64,000 nt of DNA from positions 62,001 through 126,000 of the forward strand of contig NZ_WOWS01000001.1 of the NCBI RefSeq assembly GCF_009741275.1. Direction: 5' to 3'. Numbering within the stretch: the first letter of the stretch is position 1; every line of letters starts with the position of its first letter. This DNA comes from Winogradskyella endarachnes (GTDB taxonomy: Bacteria > Bacteroidota > Bacteroidia > Flavobacteriales > Flavobacteriaceae). This document shows positions 17,365-26,647 of this stretch, one piece after another. Under the pieces are notes generated by a model. It did not search any database and was not told the origin of the DNA. It was given only the letters and a program-made list of their open reading frames with translations. The position numbers were made by a program, and so were the translations under genes.

Positions 17365-17459
17365 ACTGAACACTGAACACTGAACACTGAACACTGAACA
17401 CTGAACACTGAACACTGAACACTGAACACTGAACACTGAACACTGAACACTGAACACTG
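17365..17459. repeat. Tandem array of the heptamer ACTGAAC, about 13.6 copies
   Basis: Thirteen perfect consecutive copies of ACTGAAC (17365-17455) plus a partial ACTG (17456-17459). The array ends 1 bp before the fahA stop codon (17461-17463). No copy is degenerate, which suggests recent expansion by slippage. It lies wholly outside coding sequence, in the 3' untranslated region of fahA. Confidence 0.97.
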
Positions 17460-17460
17460 C

Positions 17461-18756
17461 TTACTTCTTCTTTTTCTTAGAATCAAAAACAGGTAATAAT
17501 TTTGTTTTTACAGAACCAAAACCAATTCTAATATCATCTTTTTCACAATAACCTCTCATAATAACAGTATCGTGGTCATTAATGAATTTACGTTCGGTAC
17601 CATCTTTTAATTTAACTGGTTTAGTGCCTTTCCAGCTTAGTTCTAACATTGAACCGTAAGAATCTGGTGTTGGACCAGAAATGGTTCCACTGCCCATCAT
17701 ATCTCCTGAATTCACCGGACAGCCATTTATAGTATGGTGTGCTAATTGCTGAGACATGTTCCAGTACATATATTTAAAATTAGATTTAGAAACCGTTGTT
17801 TCTTTAGCGCCTTTAGGCTGAATTCCTACTTCTAAATTAATATCAAAGCTCTTTTTTCCTTTAGTTTGAAGATACTCAAGAGGCTTCGGGTTTTGTTTTG
17901 GGCTTTCTGTTCTAAAAGGTTCTAAAGCATCTAGTGTTACAATCCAAGGCGACATAGCAGAGGCAAAGTTTTTTCCTAAGAATGGTCCAAGAGGCACATA
18001 TTCCCATTTCTGAATATCACGTGCAGACCAGTCATTAAATAATACTAAACCAAAGATATATTCTTCAGCTTCTTCAATTGGGATTGGTTCTCCTAAATCA
18101 TTAGCATCAGTAGTGATAAACGCCATTTCTAATTCAAAATCTACCAATTTAGAAGGTCCAAATACAGGTTTGTCGGCACCCTCTGGTAAGGTTTGACCTT
18201 GTGGACGATGAATAGGAATTCCCGAAGGTATAATAGAAGAACTTCTACCATGATATCCAACTGGCATATGTACCCAATTTGGTAACAATGCATTGTCTGG
18301 GTCTCTAAACATAGCACCTACATTGGTTGCATGTTCTTTACTTGCGTAGAAGTCTGTGTAATCACCAACTTGTATTGGTAATTGCATTTCAATTTCATCC
18401 AAACGAAATAAAATGGTTTCTTTATGAGGAACATTATTTTTTAAGGTATCATTTTCGGCATCAAAAATTTCTGCAATTCTATTTCTAACTAAACGCCACG
18501 TTTTTCTACCATCAGCAATAAAATCATTTAAGGTATCTTGTAAAAAAATGTCGTCGGTTAACGGAATACCTTCAAAATAGCCCAATTGATGTAATGCACC
18601 AAGGTCAATTGCAGTATCTCCAATTCTAGTTCCAATTGTAATAATGTCGTCTCTGGTTAAGAAAACACCAAAAGGAATGTTCTGAATTGGGAAGTCTGAA
18701 GATTTACCGACATGTAACCAAGAGGTTCTGTCTGGATTATTGGCTGATAAAGGCAT
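17461..18756 (-). CDS. fahA: Fumarylacetoacetase
   Basis: Final enzyme of tyrosine and phenylalanine breakdown: hydrolyses fumarylacetoacetate to fumarate and acetoacetate. It is 431 residues from the ATG at 18756 (MPLSANNPDRTSWL), close to the 420 of the eukaryotic enzyme. Recognisable blocks are IQNIPFGVFLTRDDI, the metal and catalytic YTDFYASKEHATNVG, VGYHGRSSS, VDFELEMAF, FNDWSARDIQ, GPFLGKNFA and MGSGTISGP. A longer reading to 18861 would add 35 unrelated residues and run across the promoter box at 18793-18800, so it is rejected. The 3' end abuts a tandem repeat. glyA is divergent; other tyrosine-degradation genes are absent here. Confidence 0.95.
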   Translation of the reverse strand: MPLSANNPDRTSWLHVGKSSDFPIQNIPFGVFLTRDDIITIGTRIGDTAIDLGALHQLGYFEGIPLTDDIFLQDTLNDFIADGRKTWRLVRNRIAEIFDAENDTLKNNVPHKETILFRLDEIEMQLPIQVGDYTDFYASKEHATNVGAMFRDPDNALLPNWVHMPVGYHGRSSSIIPSGIPIHRPQGQTLPEGADKPVFGPSKLVDFELEMAFITTDANDLGEPIPIEEAEEYIFGLVLFNDWSARDIQKWEYVPLGPFLGKNFASAMSPWIVTLDALEPFRTESPKQNPKPLEYLQTKGKKSFDINLEVGIQPKGAKETTVSKSNFKYMYWNMSQQLAHHTINGCPVNSGDMMGSGTISGPTPDSYGSMLELSWKGTKPVKLKDGTERKFINDHDTVIMRGYCEKDDIRIGFGSVKTKLLPVFDSKKKKK

Positions 18757-18792
18757 ATTACTATTGTTGATTAAATGTTCATTAATTTCATT

Positions 18793-18800
18793 CAAACCTA
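18793..18800 (-). promoter_or_regulatory. -7 promoter box of fahA
   Basis: TAGGTTTG on the minus strand matches TAnnTTTG, about 36 nt before the chosen ATG at 18756. It supports the shorter fahA start. Confidence 0.5.
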
Positions 18801-18807
18801 CATAATT

Positions 18808-18841
18808 TTTGATATTTAAACTAATGTATTCACTATTTTTG
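18808..18841 (+). promoter_or_regulatory. glyA promoter (-33 and -7)
   Basis: TTTG (18808-18811), a 22-nt spacer and TATTTTTG (18834-18841), a full TAnnTTTG match, lie 25 nt before the glyA ATG. Both boxes are placed as in known Flavobacterium promoters. Confidence 0.6.
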
Positions 18842-18866
18842 TGTCGATTTAATAAATACATTATAT

Positions 18867-20141
18867 ATGCAACGCGACGAACAAATTTTTGAACTCATTA
18901 ACGCTGAAAAGGAACGCCAGGTTGATGGAATAGAATTAATAGCCTCTGAGAATTTTGTTAGCGACCAAGTGATGGAAGCTGCAGGTTCTGTATTAACTAA
19001 CAAATATGCTGAAGGTTATCCTGGGAAGCGTTATTATGGAGGTTGTGAAGTAGTAGATGAGGTTGAAAATATTGCGATAGAAAGAGCAAAGACATTGTTT
19101 GGAGCTGCATATGCAAACGTACAACCTCACTCTGGTAGTCAGGCAAACACGGCTGTTTTTCATGCGTGTTTAAAACCAGGCGATACTATATTAGGATTTG
19201 ATTTGTCTCATGGTGGACACTTAACGCATGGTTCTCCTGTTAATTTTTCGGGTAAATTATATCGTCCTACATTTTATGGAGTAAAAAAAGATACGGGTTA
19301 TATTGATTACGATATGTTAGCTGACCAAGCTAAAAAAGAGCAACCAAAATTAATAATTGCTGGTGCTTCTGCATACTCTAGAGATATTGATTTTGCTAAG
19401 TTTAGAGAAGTTGCTGATAGTGTTGGCGCTGTTTTATTAGCTGATATTTCGCATCCTGCAGGTTTAATTGCAAAAGGTATTTTAAACGATCCAATGCCGC
19501 ATTGTCATATTGTAACAACTACAACACACAAAACATTACGAGGCCCAAGAGGTGGAATGATTATGATGGGTGAAAATATTGATAACCCATTTGGTATTAC
19601 TTTAAAGAGTGGTAAACTTCGTAAAATGTCTGGTTTATTAGATTCTGGTGTTTTCCCAGGAAACCAAGGTGGACCCTTAGAACATATTATTGCTGCTAAA
19701 GCGATTGCTTTTGGAGAAGCTTTAACTGATGAGTTTTTACATTATATGTTACAAGTGAAGCACAATGCTGATGCTATGGCTAAGGCGTTTGTAGCTAAAG
19801 ATTATAACTTAATATCTGGAGGAACGGATAACCATATGATGTTAATTGACCTAAGAAATAAAAATATTACAGGTAAAGATGCTGAAAACGCCTTAGTAAA
19901 AGCAGATATTACAGTAAATAAAAACATGGTACCTTTTGATACAGAATCTCCTTTTGTAACTTCTGGTATTAGAGTAGGTACAGCAGCAATTACTACAAGA
20001 GGATTAAAGGAAACGGATATGTCTTATGTTGTAGATTTAATTGATGAAGTACTTAAGAATTACGAAAATGATACGGTATTAGAAGGTATTGCTGAAAAAG
20101 TGAATAAACTAATGGGAGGACGTCCTCTTTTTAATGTTTAG
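18867..20141 (+). CDS. glyA: Serine hydroxymethyltransferase
   Basis: PLP enzyme interconverting serine and tetrahydrofolate with glycine and methylene-tetrahydrofolate, the main source of one-carbon units. It is 424 residues, typical for bacteria. The PLP lysine is K222 in [16 protein letters not shown]. Other blocks are [39 protein letters not shown] and the C-terminal [14 protein letters not shown]. It is single-gene, divergent from fahA, and followed by a strong terminator. Confidence 0.98.
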   Translation: MQRDEQIFELINAEKERQVDGIELIASENFVSDQVMEAAGSVLTNKYAEGYPGKRYYGGCEVVDEVENIAIERAKTLFGAAYANVQPHSGSQANTAVFHACLKPGDTILGFDLSHGGHLTHGSPVNFSGKLYRPTFYGVKKDTGYIDYDMLADQAKKEQPKLIIAGASAYSRDIDFAKFREVADSVGAVLLADISHPAGLIAKGILNDPMPHCHIVTTTTHKTLRGPRGGMIMMGENIDNPFGITLKSGKLRKMSGLLDSGVFPGNQGGPLEHIIAAKAIAFGEALTDEFLHYMLQVKHNADAMAKAFVAKDYNLISGGTDNHMMLIDLRNKNITGKDAENALVKADITVNKNMVPFDTESPFVTSGIRVGTAAITTRGLKETDMSYVVDLIDEVLKNYENDTVLEGIAEKVNKLMGGRPLFNV

Positions 20142-20202
20142 GTATTACTAAATAGATATAACGTGTTTCATTTGATAGAATGTGTTATATATTTAAATAA
20201 TA

Positions 20203-20239
20203 AAAAAAGCCTTTCAAAATTGCATTGAAAGGCTTTTTT
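20203..20239. terminator. Strong bidirectional terminator after glyA
   Basis: A perfect 15-bp stem, AAAAAAGCCTTTCAA (20203-20217) with TTGAAAGGCTTTTTT (20225-20239), around a 7-nt loop. Its right arm overlaps the stop codon of the convergent gene at 20238. Confidence 0.92.
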
Positions 20240-20687
20240 AAAGTAATGATAAAGAGTCAATTAGTTTAATATTTTTATCTGTTTTTTGTTGCCATTTTTT
20301 TAGTTTATCAGAATTTTTTAATTCATATTTATTAGGAGATAGTTTTATTGAAGGGTTACAAGATTCTAATACTTGGATTCCATTTTCTTTGGACGTAAAA
20401 AATAACCATTCTTTATTAGGTTTAAGTAAAGGTGTGCTACAGCCTTTAATTGTAGACAATATAATTGTTTCTGGTTCTCCTTTATAGGTTTTAATTATTT
20501 CTAATATCGCTTCTTTATTATAATTTTGGTTTGTAGCGTCTTTTACCGATGTAATTTTTGCACTAAAAACAGTGGTGTAATGTTTGAACGCTTTTTGGTA
20601 ATTAAAAACACATGTGCACAGAGGTTTATTAACCGTTTGAAAAACACCAAAAATAAAAACTAATGAAATTGTTAATTTTTGAAACAT
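20238..20687 (-). CDS. Secreted cysteine-containing protein, possibly NTR/TIMP-like
   Basis: 149 residues. A hydrophobic signal (LTISLVFIFGVFQTV) is followed by CTC and a segment HYTTVFSAKITSVKD..AILEIIKTYKG resembling the start of netrin/TIMP-like (NTR) domains, which begin CxC and continue with an F.G.V strand. Two further cysteines (IKGCSTPL and VLESCNPS) could complete disulfides. The family assignment is tentative. The following gene in the same strand is 9 bp upstream, so the two are likely co-transcribed. Confidence 0.7.
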   Translation of the reverse strand: MFQKLTISLVFIFGVFQTVNKPLCTCVFNYQKAFKHYTTVFSAKITSVKDATNQNYNKEAILEIIKTYKGEPETIILSTIKGCSTPLLKPNKEWLFFTSKENGIQVLESCNPSIKLSPNKYELKNSDKLKKWQQKTDKNIKLIDSLSLL

Positions 20688-20696
20688 ATTTTAAAC

Positions 20697-20951
20697 TTAT
20701 TCTTTTGCAGAAGTACTAACTTTTTTAGAAGATTTTGTTTTATAGATTAGTAAAAAATTTAAACTAAAAGAAACTAGCAAAATAATACCAATAATAATTA
20801 GTTGGCCTGTTGTTAAATTTTTAAAAGAAGGTCTTCTTATTTTTTCTATGATAACAAGAACAAAAGGAATTAAGGCCAAACAATTAAATGTAAGCCATAG
20901 ATTTTTAATAATCTCTATAGCGAATTTCGAGTAATTTAGTTTAGATTTCAA
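20697..20951 (-). CDS. Small two-helix membrane protein
   Basis: 84 residues with membrane helices at about 19-35 and 50-69 and a serine/lysine-rich tail (YKTKSSKKVSTSAKE). Not recognised. It lies 10 bp from the upstream beta-helix lipoprotein gene and 9 bp from the downstream secreted protein gene, all in one direction, implying a three-gene operon. Confidence 0.65.
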   Translation of the reverse strand: MKSKLNYSKFAIEIIKNLWLTFNCLALIPFVLVIIEKIRRPSFKNLTTGQLIIIGIILLVSFSLNFLLIYKTKSSKKVSTSAKE

Positions 20952-20961
20952 AATAACTTAA

Positions 20962-22533
20962 TTAATCTTCAAAAGTGGTAAAAATATATGCTCCAGCATC
21001 AATTGAATTTGAAGTTCTAGAGTTGCCAAGAATATCATTATCTACACCAAATGTTGTGGTATTAATATTAATTGCTCCAGAATTTTCACCTATACGCATT
21101 AGGTTTTCAAAGGCATCTTCAAAATCTGGGTCTTCATTAAAAACATTGTTTTCGTAGAATGAATCATCATCAAAATCATATAAATCTGTACCAGATAGTG
21201 TACTATTATTAAACCTTAATAAGCAATTATTAAATTTGAAATTAAAGACACTTCCAGCACTTTCTATTGTGAATTCTGGATTGTCATTACCATATATTAT
21301 ACAGTTATTAAAATTAGCTTCTATTAAATCGTTTGTAAATACAGTATTATCGTCGTCTACGACATAATCATTTAAAAGTAATGCAGGATAATCCCTAAAA
21401 CTACTATTCCAATAATTGGCAATGGTACAGTGTGTAAAATTGTATTTTCCACCAAAAGTTGCTGCAACTGAAGATTGTCCGCAATTGTTAGTAACTAAAT
21501 TTTCTGCATTTATTGATGTTGCACGTCCTAAAACCCCAAAACTACTAAAGTTATAAATCTGAGAATTTGTTATAGTTAGTTTATCATTTACATCATTCTG
21601 GTTACCTTCAGCTAAAACACCTATAGTTCCATTTTTAATGGTAGCATAATTTATGGTATTATTTTCGCTTCCATTATATAGCCAAATTGTTCCCCATTGA
21701 CCAGGAATATCTTCGTATAGTGGTTCTAATCTATCACCTTCTAAAATCACTTCGTTTTCTAAAGTATCTAGATCAGAACTGATGTCGCCATTAATATTTA
21801 AAGTAGCACCATCGGTTACAATTATACCAGAATCTGCATGAAAATGTACACGTACACCTGCTTCCATGGTTAAAGTTTTACCAGTGCCAACACCTGCATA
21901 ACCATAAATAACATAAGGTTTTTCATTAGTAAAAGTGAGTTCTTCATCGCTAAGAAAACGTCCTTGTAATGTAGTCTCATCTGGTGTTCCGTCGCCATCT
22001 ACATCAAAAGTTAGGGTTTCTATAATGTTAGTATCTTCATCTCTTGCAGGATATATAAAAACGGCATCTTTTACAAGGGTAACCACATCAATGTCTTGCT
22101 GATTGCTTCCTGAATCAAAAAGAATTTTATCTGTATATAAAAATTGATTCTCTAAACTGCTAAGTGTAGAAATATCAATAGTGGTTTCAATAAAAATAAA
22201 TAAACTATCATTTGCTAGTAACTCTACATCTTCAAAAAACTTACCTTCTTGTTCGCCTTCTAAACCTGTTTGGCCATCAACATTCATTCTATAAAATGAA
22301 TTAATACCGTTTTCTAACTGTACTGTCGGAATTACAATATCATCATCACTACGATTATAGACTTTTAAGCTATATGTACTTGATCCAATATCAGTAAAAA
22401 CAGTATCTAAATAAATGGTGTCTTGTGCAAATTCTAAGTTTCCTGTGCTTGGAGAAAATTCAAAATCATCACGACAAGAACTCCAAAATAATAAGATTCC
22501 GAAACAAAGTATAAATGAGAGCAATCGCTTCAT
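20962..22533 (-). CDS. Lipoprotein with parallel beta-helix repeats
   Basis: 523 residues. The signal ends LLFWSSCRDD (C20), a lipobox, so it is probably outer-membrane anchored. Residues 30-180 form an Ig-like beta region. From about 215 the sequence shows short repeated turns with Asn and Gly (TLTMEAGVRVHFHADSGIIV, then NTINYATIKNGTIGVLAEG, then FNNCIIYGND) typical of right-handed parallel beta-helices, as in pectate lyase-like and surface proteins. No catalytic residues of a lyase are evident. Function unknown; a structural or ligand-binding surface role is a guess. Confidence 0.82.
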   Translation of the reverse strand: MKRLLSFILCFGILLFWSSCRDDFEFSPSTGNLEFAQDTIYLDTVFTDIGSSTYSLKVYNRSDDDIVIPTVQLENGINSFYRMNVDGQTGLEGEQEGKFFEDVELLANDSLFIFIETTIDISTLSSLENQFLYTDKILFDSGSNQQDIDVVTLVKDAVFIYPARDEDTNIIETLTFDVDGDGTPDETTLQGRFLSDEELTFTNEKPYVIYGYAGVGTGKTLTMEAGVRVHFHADSGIIVTDGATLNINGDISSDLDTLENEVILEGDRLEPLYEDIPGQWGTIWLYNGSENNTINYATIKNGTIGVLAEGNQNDVNDKLTITNSQIYNFSSFGVLGRATSINAENLVTNNCGQSSVAATFGGKYNFTHCTIANYWNSSFRDYPALLLNDYVVDDDNTVFTNDLIEANFNNCIIYGNDNPEFTIESAGSVFNFKFNNCLLRFNNSTLSGTDLYDFDDDSFYENNVFNEDPDFEDAFENLMRIGENSGAININTTTFGVDNDILGNSRTSNSIDAGAYIFTTFED

Positions 22534-22605
22534 AAAGTGGTTTATATAATTAAGGCTTAAAAATATAACTTTTGAAGTTATGATTTATTATAGTTTTGGT
22601 ATAAA

Positions 22606-23376
22606 TTAATCTTTGCTTTTTATAGGTTCTTCACCATACTGTTCTAATAATATTAAAAATAGTTGACTATTTAACACTAACTCCTCTAGCAACATCATTT
22701 TATTTACGTCTTTTAATAACTCAGAGCTTATCTGCTTTGCTTCGCAGAAATCGTAAAAAAGATAGGTTTTATCTTCAGGTATATTTAAATCTTTGATCAT
22801 TAAGTCTTTATTAAAAAAATCACTTTTATTAAATAAAGAATCCATTTGGGTATAAGAAATGGGTTGATAAATAGGAGCGACGTATTTATCCTTATTTTTA
22901 AATAGTTTAGCAACCAACCCAATAACTGCTAAGATATCTACAGCACCATTAGCGCCAGCTGGTTTGTATAAATGCGGATTGTTTTTAATGTCTTCTTTAA
23001 TAATGTTTTGAAGGTCATTATTATAGGTTTCTTCCTTAAAAACAGGTTGTTCTGGTTCTGTTAAAATTTCAACTTCATCGAGTTGGTTTAAGATTTCGTC
23101 TAATTCAAAAACAGCTACACCATTAAAGTGAAAGTCTTTTAAAATAACTGTTTTGCTATGATAAAATAAAGATTCAAATGAAATACTATCGTTTATTTCT
23201 GCTTGTATGCTAAAATCTCCATTTGCATTGCTTAAGGTTAATCGATTTTGTGTTTTATTGTAAATTTTGATGTTTTTAACAATGCCTTTTGCATCGTAAA
23301 TTTTTCCATTTAGAGTTTGAGCATTATGCATAAACGGTAAGCATAACACCAAGAGGAGTAGTGTAGTTTTTTTCAT
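22606..23376 (-). CDS. Secreted protein with carboxypeptidase-regulatory-like domain
   Basis: 256 residues with an N-terminal signal ending HNAQ. Residues 20-100 (LNGKIYDAKGIVKNIKIYNKTQ..TLSNANGDFSI..SISFESLFYHSKTV) match the CarboxypepD_reg-like fold found at the start of Bacteroidota TonB-dependent transporters, but no transporter barrel follows. The remainder is helical and charged, with no family that I recognise. It probably resides in the periplasm. It is transcribed in the same direction as the beta-helix lipoprotein, 72 bp away. Confidence 0.8.
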   Translation of the reverse strand: MKKTTLLLLVLCLPFMHNAQTLNGKIYDAKGIVKNIKIYNKTQNRLTLSNANGDFSIQAEINDSISFESLFYHSKTVILKDFHFNGVAVFELDEILNQLDEVEILTEPEQPVFKEETYNNDLQNIIKEDIKNNPHLYKPAGANGAVDILAVIGLVAKLFKNKDKYVAPIYQPISYTQMDSLFNKSDFFNKDLMIKDLNIPEDKTYLFYDFCEAKQISSELLKDVNKMMLLEELVLNSQLFLILLEQYGEEPIKSKD

Positions 23377-23516
23377 ATTGATTTTGATTGATGCTCTAAA
23401 GAAAAGCGATTCAATTGATAATCAATATCTCATTAAATAAACTTTAACCTAAATAAATGTTAAGTTTACGTTAGAGGTATTTACAAAATGTGTTATAAGT
23501 AGATTGAAAATTGAAA

Positions 23517-23903
23517 TTAAAAGAGTTTTCTAATCTCTGTAATAATCCTTGTAGGTCGCTGCGTTTTATTATCTATAAGACACCATTTTGCTTTAGACTT
23601 TACAATTAATTTGTTGGTCTTTGCATTGATGATTTCGACATGCCGAATCGTTGATACACCTTCAACTTCTGACACGTATGTTTTAAGATGTAAAGTATCA
23701 CCAAGCAATGCCTGACTTTTATACTCAATATAATGATTGACTAAAAACCAAGAGTAAGCCTCTAAAATTTCTTTTGTTGCAAAAGCGAGCCAATGCTCTT
23801 TGGCAATATCTTGAACCCATTGCACATAACGAACATTATTTACATGGTTAAGATCATCAATATCATCTTGTTTAACGGTAATTGTTTTCTCAAATATGTA
23901 CAT
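23517..23903 (-). CDS. Hotdog-fold acyl-CoA thioesterase
   Basis: 128 residues of the 4-hydroxybenzoyl-CoA thioesterase (4HBT) type. The family signature DDLNHVNNVRYVQWVQDIAKEHW contains the conserved His/Asn turn; a second block is HYIEYKSQALLGDTLHL. Hydrolysis of an acyl-CoA or acyl-ACP thioester is expected; the physiological substrate cannot be inferred. It is upstream of the regulatory-like secreted gene and 29 bp from a glutamine cyclotransferase gene, all on the minus strand. Confidence 0.9.
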   Translation of the reverse strand: MYIFEKTITVKQDDIDDLNHVNNVRYVQWVQDIAKEHWLAFATKEILEAYSWFLVNHYIEYKSQALLGDTLHLKTYVSEVEGVSTIRHVEIINAKTNKLIVKSKAKWCLIDNKTQRPTRIITEIRKLF

Positions 23904-23932
23904 CCTTAATTTTTCTTACTAAAGGCTAAGAA

Positions 23933-24961
23933 TTACTGAGCTAAAATTTTTACTTCAAAAAGTTTATCCCAGTTTTTACCAGTAACAAAAATAGTTTTGC
24001 GTTCTGGATGGTAAGCAATTCCGTTTAGTACATCTAATTCTGCATGTTGTGTTACTAATTTTCGTAAAGATTCAAAATTAATAACACCTTCAACACCACC
24101 TGTTTTTGGGTTAATAATGGCAACACCATTTCTTTGGTAGATATTTGCAAATATCTTTCCATCGATCCACTCTAATTCATTTAGACTAGGTATTTTTCCT
24201 TTTTGTGTATAAACCTCAATATGGTTTTGTTCTATTAATGTTTCAGGGTCTAAAAGGTAGATTTTTTCTGTACCATCAGATTTATAGAGTATTTTATCAT
24301 TGTTACAAATTCCCCAACCTTCTTTACTGGCACCATAATTAAAGCTGCTTAGTTTTTCAAAGGTGCTTACATCGTAAACAAACCCTCTTTTAGATTGCCA
24401 TGTTAGTTGGTAGATCTTATCATTAAGTATGGTTAATCCTTCGCCAAAATATTGATCTTCTAAATCTATGTTTTTTAAAATTTCACCAGTTTCAAAATTT
24501 ACCTTTCTAAGTTTAGATTCTTTTCTTTGCCCTGTACTTTCGTATAATTCACCATTATAAAACTCTAAACCTTGGGTATAAGAAGTAATATCGTGAGGGT
24601 AGGTGTTTATAATTTCAAAAGTGTAAATAGTTGGTATTACATTATTAAATACTACAACCGATTTAGAAAGTGTTTCTGTATTTCCTTCAACATTTACGGT
24701 TGCTGTAATAGTCTTTTTACCAAGTGTTACGTCGTTAAGTATGGTATTGTCTTTTATTGATTTTCCATTCATTTCATAAGTAACACCAGAGATATCTAAC
24801 TTCTTTGGGTTATTTATAGATAATTGAAGTGTATCACCTAACATTAACGATTGTTCATTAATTTTTATAGATAAACTAGAATTTTTTGAAGTATTATTTC
24901 CGCCACAGTTGGTTAAAATTAAAGCTAATGATAAGATTATTAAATATTTAGAAAGGTGCAT
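23933..24961 (-). CDS. Glutaminyl-peptide cyclotransferase lipoprotein
   Basis: Cyclises N-terminal glutamine of peptides to pyroglutamate. From the ATG at 24961 (MHLSKYLIILSLALILTNC) it has 342 residues, with the lipobox cysteine at position 19. An Ig-like region precedes the five-bladed propeller of the plant/bacterial QC type: YTQGLEFYNGELYESTG, FGEGLTILNDKIYQLTW, NELEWIDGKIFANIYQ and ELDVLNGIAYHPERKTIFVTGKNW are its hallmarks. A TTG start at 24985 is possible but would put eight residues before a good lipoprotein signal, so the ATG is preferred. Confidence 0.92.
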   Translation of the reverse strand: MHLSKYLIILSLALILTNCGGNNTSKNSSLSIKINEQSLMLGDTLQLSINNPKKLDISGVTYEMNGKSIKDNTILNDVTLGKKTITATVNVEGNTETLSKSVVVFNNVIPTIYTFEIINTYPHDITSYTQGLEFYNGELYESTGQRKESKLRKVNFETGEILKNIDLEDQYFGEGLTILNDKIYQLTWQSKRGFVYDVSTFEKLSSFNYGASKEGWGICNNDKILYKSDGTEKIYLLDPETLIEQNHIEVYTQKGKIPSLNELEWIDGKIFANIYQRNGVAIINPKTGGVEGVINFESLRKLVTQHAELDVLNGIAYHPERKTIFVTGKNWDKLFEVKILAQ

Positions 24962-25026
24962 AGGTTTGATTTGATTTTTTAGCAAGTTATTAAATTAAAT
25001 TCAGTTTAAAAATCTCTAATTAATTA

Positions 25027-25056
25027 TTGTGAAAGTTTGAAAAGGTTGTATCTTTG
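25027..25056 (+). promoter_or_regulatory. Promoter of the SRP RNA gene
   Basis: TTG (25027-25029), a 19-nt spacer and TATCTTTG (25049-25056), a perfect TAnnTTTG, lie 5 nt before the first paired base of the RNA. This is a textbook Bacteroidota promoter. Confidence 0.75.
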
Positions 25057-25059
25057 CAG

Positions 25060-25162
25060 CCGGCAAGTCCTACACAACCAGCTCCTGTTGAATCCTCCAG
25101 GGCGGGAACGCAGCAAAGGTAAACGGTTGTAGCGGTGTGATGTAGGTAGCTTGCCTTTTTTT
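25060..25162 (+). ncRNA. ffs: Signal recognition particle RNA (4.5S type)
   Basis: The conserved tip of SRP helix 8 is visible as CAGGGCGGGAACGCAGCA (about 25098-25115), a GGAA-type tetraloop flanked by the asymmetric CAGG / AGCA internal loop bound by Ffh. The ends pair as GGCAAG (25062-25067) with CTTGCC (25150-25155) and CCTACA with TGTAGG, giving a long rod of about 95 nt. The terminal stem followed by seven T residues (25156-25162) acts as terminator. The RNA binds Ffh to target nascent membrane proteins. It is the bacterial short form with no Alu domain. Confidence 0.95.
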
Positions 25163-25293
25163 ATGCAATAAATTCAAATCTTGAAAGCTATGGCTAATCA
25201 GGATTTTTTTGTTTAAAAGCAAAAAATAAAGCGCAAGTAAAATTCTACTAATTAAGTAATTTGTATTTTCGAAATTATAATATATAATAAGGT

Positions 25294-26097
25294 ATGTCTA
25301 AAGTTGTATTAATAACAGGAGGATCATCTGGAATAGGAAAATCGGTTGGTGAGTTTTTGCAAACCAAAGGTTTTATAGTTTATGGCACAAGCAGAAATCC
25401 TGATAATTATCCTAATAGTAAATTCCCAATTGTGGCTTTAGATGTGACTAAACCTGAAACTATTTCTAAATGTATTTTTGATGTTTTATCTAAAGAATCT
25501 AAAATAGATATCCTTCTTAATAATGCAGGTGCAGGAATTACAGGTCCTATTGAAGAAATTCCTGAAGCTGAAATAAAACGTAATTTTGAAACCAATTTTT
25601 TTGGTCCAATCAATGTTATAAAGGCTGTTTTACCATCAATGCGTCAACAAAATTCTGGTTTAATAATTAACGTTACCTCAATAGCTGGTTATATGGGATT
25701 ACCGTATAGAGGCGTTTACAGCGCAAGTAAAGGTGCTTTAGAGTTAATTACCGAAGCTTTTAGAATGGAATTAAAAGCTTTTAATATTAACATGACCAAT
25801 GTAGCACCAGGTGATTTTGCTACTAATATCGCAGCAGGTCGTTACCATGCACCAGCTTTAGAAAATTCACCATACAAGGAAACCTACGGAAAAACGTTGC
25901 GTATGATGGACGAACACGTTGATAGCGGTAGTGACCCTAAACAAATGGCAGAGGCTATTTATAAAATCATTGAATCAAAGAACCCTAAAATCCATTATAA
26001 GGTTGGTGCTTTTTTACAGAAATTCTCAATTGTTTTAAAACGAATTCTTCCAGATACGGTTTATGAGAAAATGTTGATGAATCATTATAAGTTATAA
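25294..26097 (+). CDS. Short-chain dehydrogenase/reductase
   Basis: 267 residues, classical SDR length. The cofactor motif is TGGSSGIG (8-15), the NNAG motif is at 76-79 and the catalytic triad is S129, Y142 and K146 in SIAGYMGLPYRGVYSASK. Arg in GTSRNPDN after the second strand suggests NADP(H). The segment after the active site (NVAPGDFATNIAAGR) is conserved in Bacteroidota SDRs of unknown substrate. It acts as a cytoplasmic oxidoreductase. A GTG-started membrane gene follows after 29 bp. Confidence 0.93.
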   Translation: MSKVVLITGGSSGIGKSVGEFLQTKGFIVYGTSRNPDNYPNSKFPIVALDVTKPETISKCIFDVLSKESKIDILLNNAGAGITGPIEEIPEAEIKRNFETNFFGPINVIKAVLPSMRQQNSGLIINVTSIAGYMGLPYRGVYSASKGALELITEAFRMELKAFNINMTNVAPGDFATNIAAGRYHAPALENSPYKETYGKTLRMMDEHVDSGSDPKQMAEAIYKIIESKNPKIHYKVGAFLQKFSIVLKRILPDTVYEKMLMNHYKL

Positions 26098-26126
26098 GTT
26101 AAACATCTAAAAGTTGATAAGGATTT

Positions 26127-26561
26127 GTGAAAGACTTAAAAAAGATTAAAATTTATACAATTCTTATTCATTGCTTTATAATAATAGGAGTAGGACATGG
26201 TATAGGCATTTTACTGGTTTTAGATTATTTAAGTGTACAATCTTTATTTAACAACGAAATAATTTTTAATTTAAGTGGTAACTATCAAGATAGATTAGAG
26301 CTGGTTGGTTTAATTTCTTTCATTGGTAAAATTATTTTAATTGTTAGCTTTTTTGTTTCACGTAAAATATTTAAGAATACACTTAATTTAGTTGGTGTTA
26401 TAGTATTATGGATTTCCGTTTATATACTTACCTCAGGAAATTGGAGCTACGATGGTTTATATCCAATTTCATTTATTACAAGTGTTCCTTTCATAATAGC
26501 ATCGTTATTTTTAGTTTATTATACTTTAATGAGTTTGAATAAAAGGAAATCTATTCCTTAA
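26127..26561 (+). CDS. Four-helix membrane protein, unknown function
   Basis: 144 residues from a GTG start (MKDLKKIKIY). Four membrane helices are predicted at about 10-32, 60-80, 85-103 and 115-135. I recognise no family. It lies 29 bp downstream of the SDR gene and may be co-transcribed with it. The GTG start is weakly supported by its distance from the upstream stop, but no ATG is available near the first helix. Confidence 0.65.
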   Translation: MKDLKKIKIYTILIHCFIIIGVGHGIGILLVLDYLSVQSLFNNEIIFNLSGNYQDRLELVGLISFIGKIILIVSFFVSRKIFKNTLNLVGVIVLWISVYILTSGNWSYDGLYPISFITSVPFIIASLFLVYYTLMSLNKRKSIP

Positions 26562-26647
26562 TAAGATAGCATTGGTACATTATTTGTGACCTTACGCACA
26601 AATCATCAATCATTAAATCATTAAAAATTTCAATTCTATTAGTTTGT

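Noticed and set aside
17365-17459. Heptamer array considered as a CRISPR array
   Set aside because: There are no spacers; units are 7 bp and contiguous.
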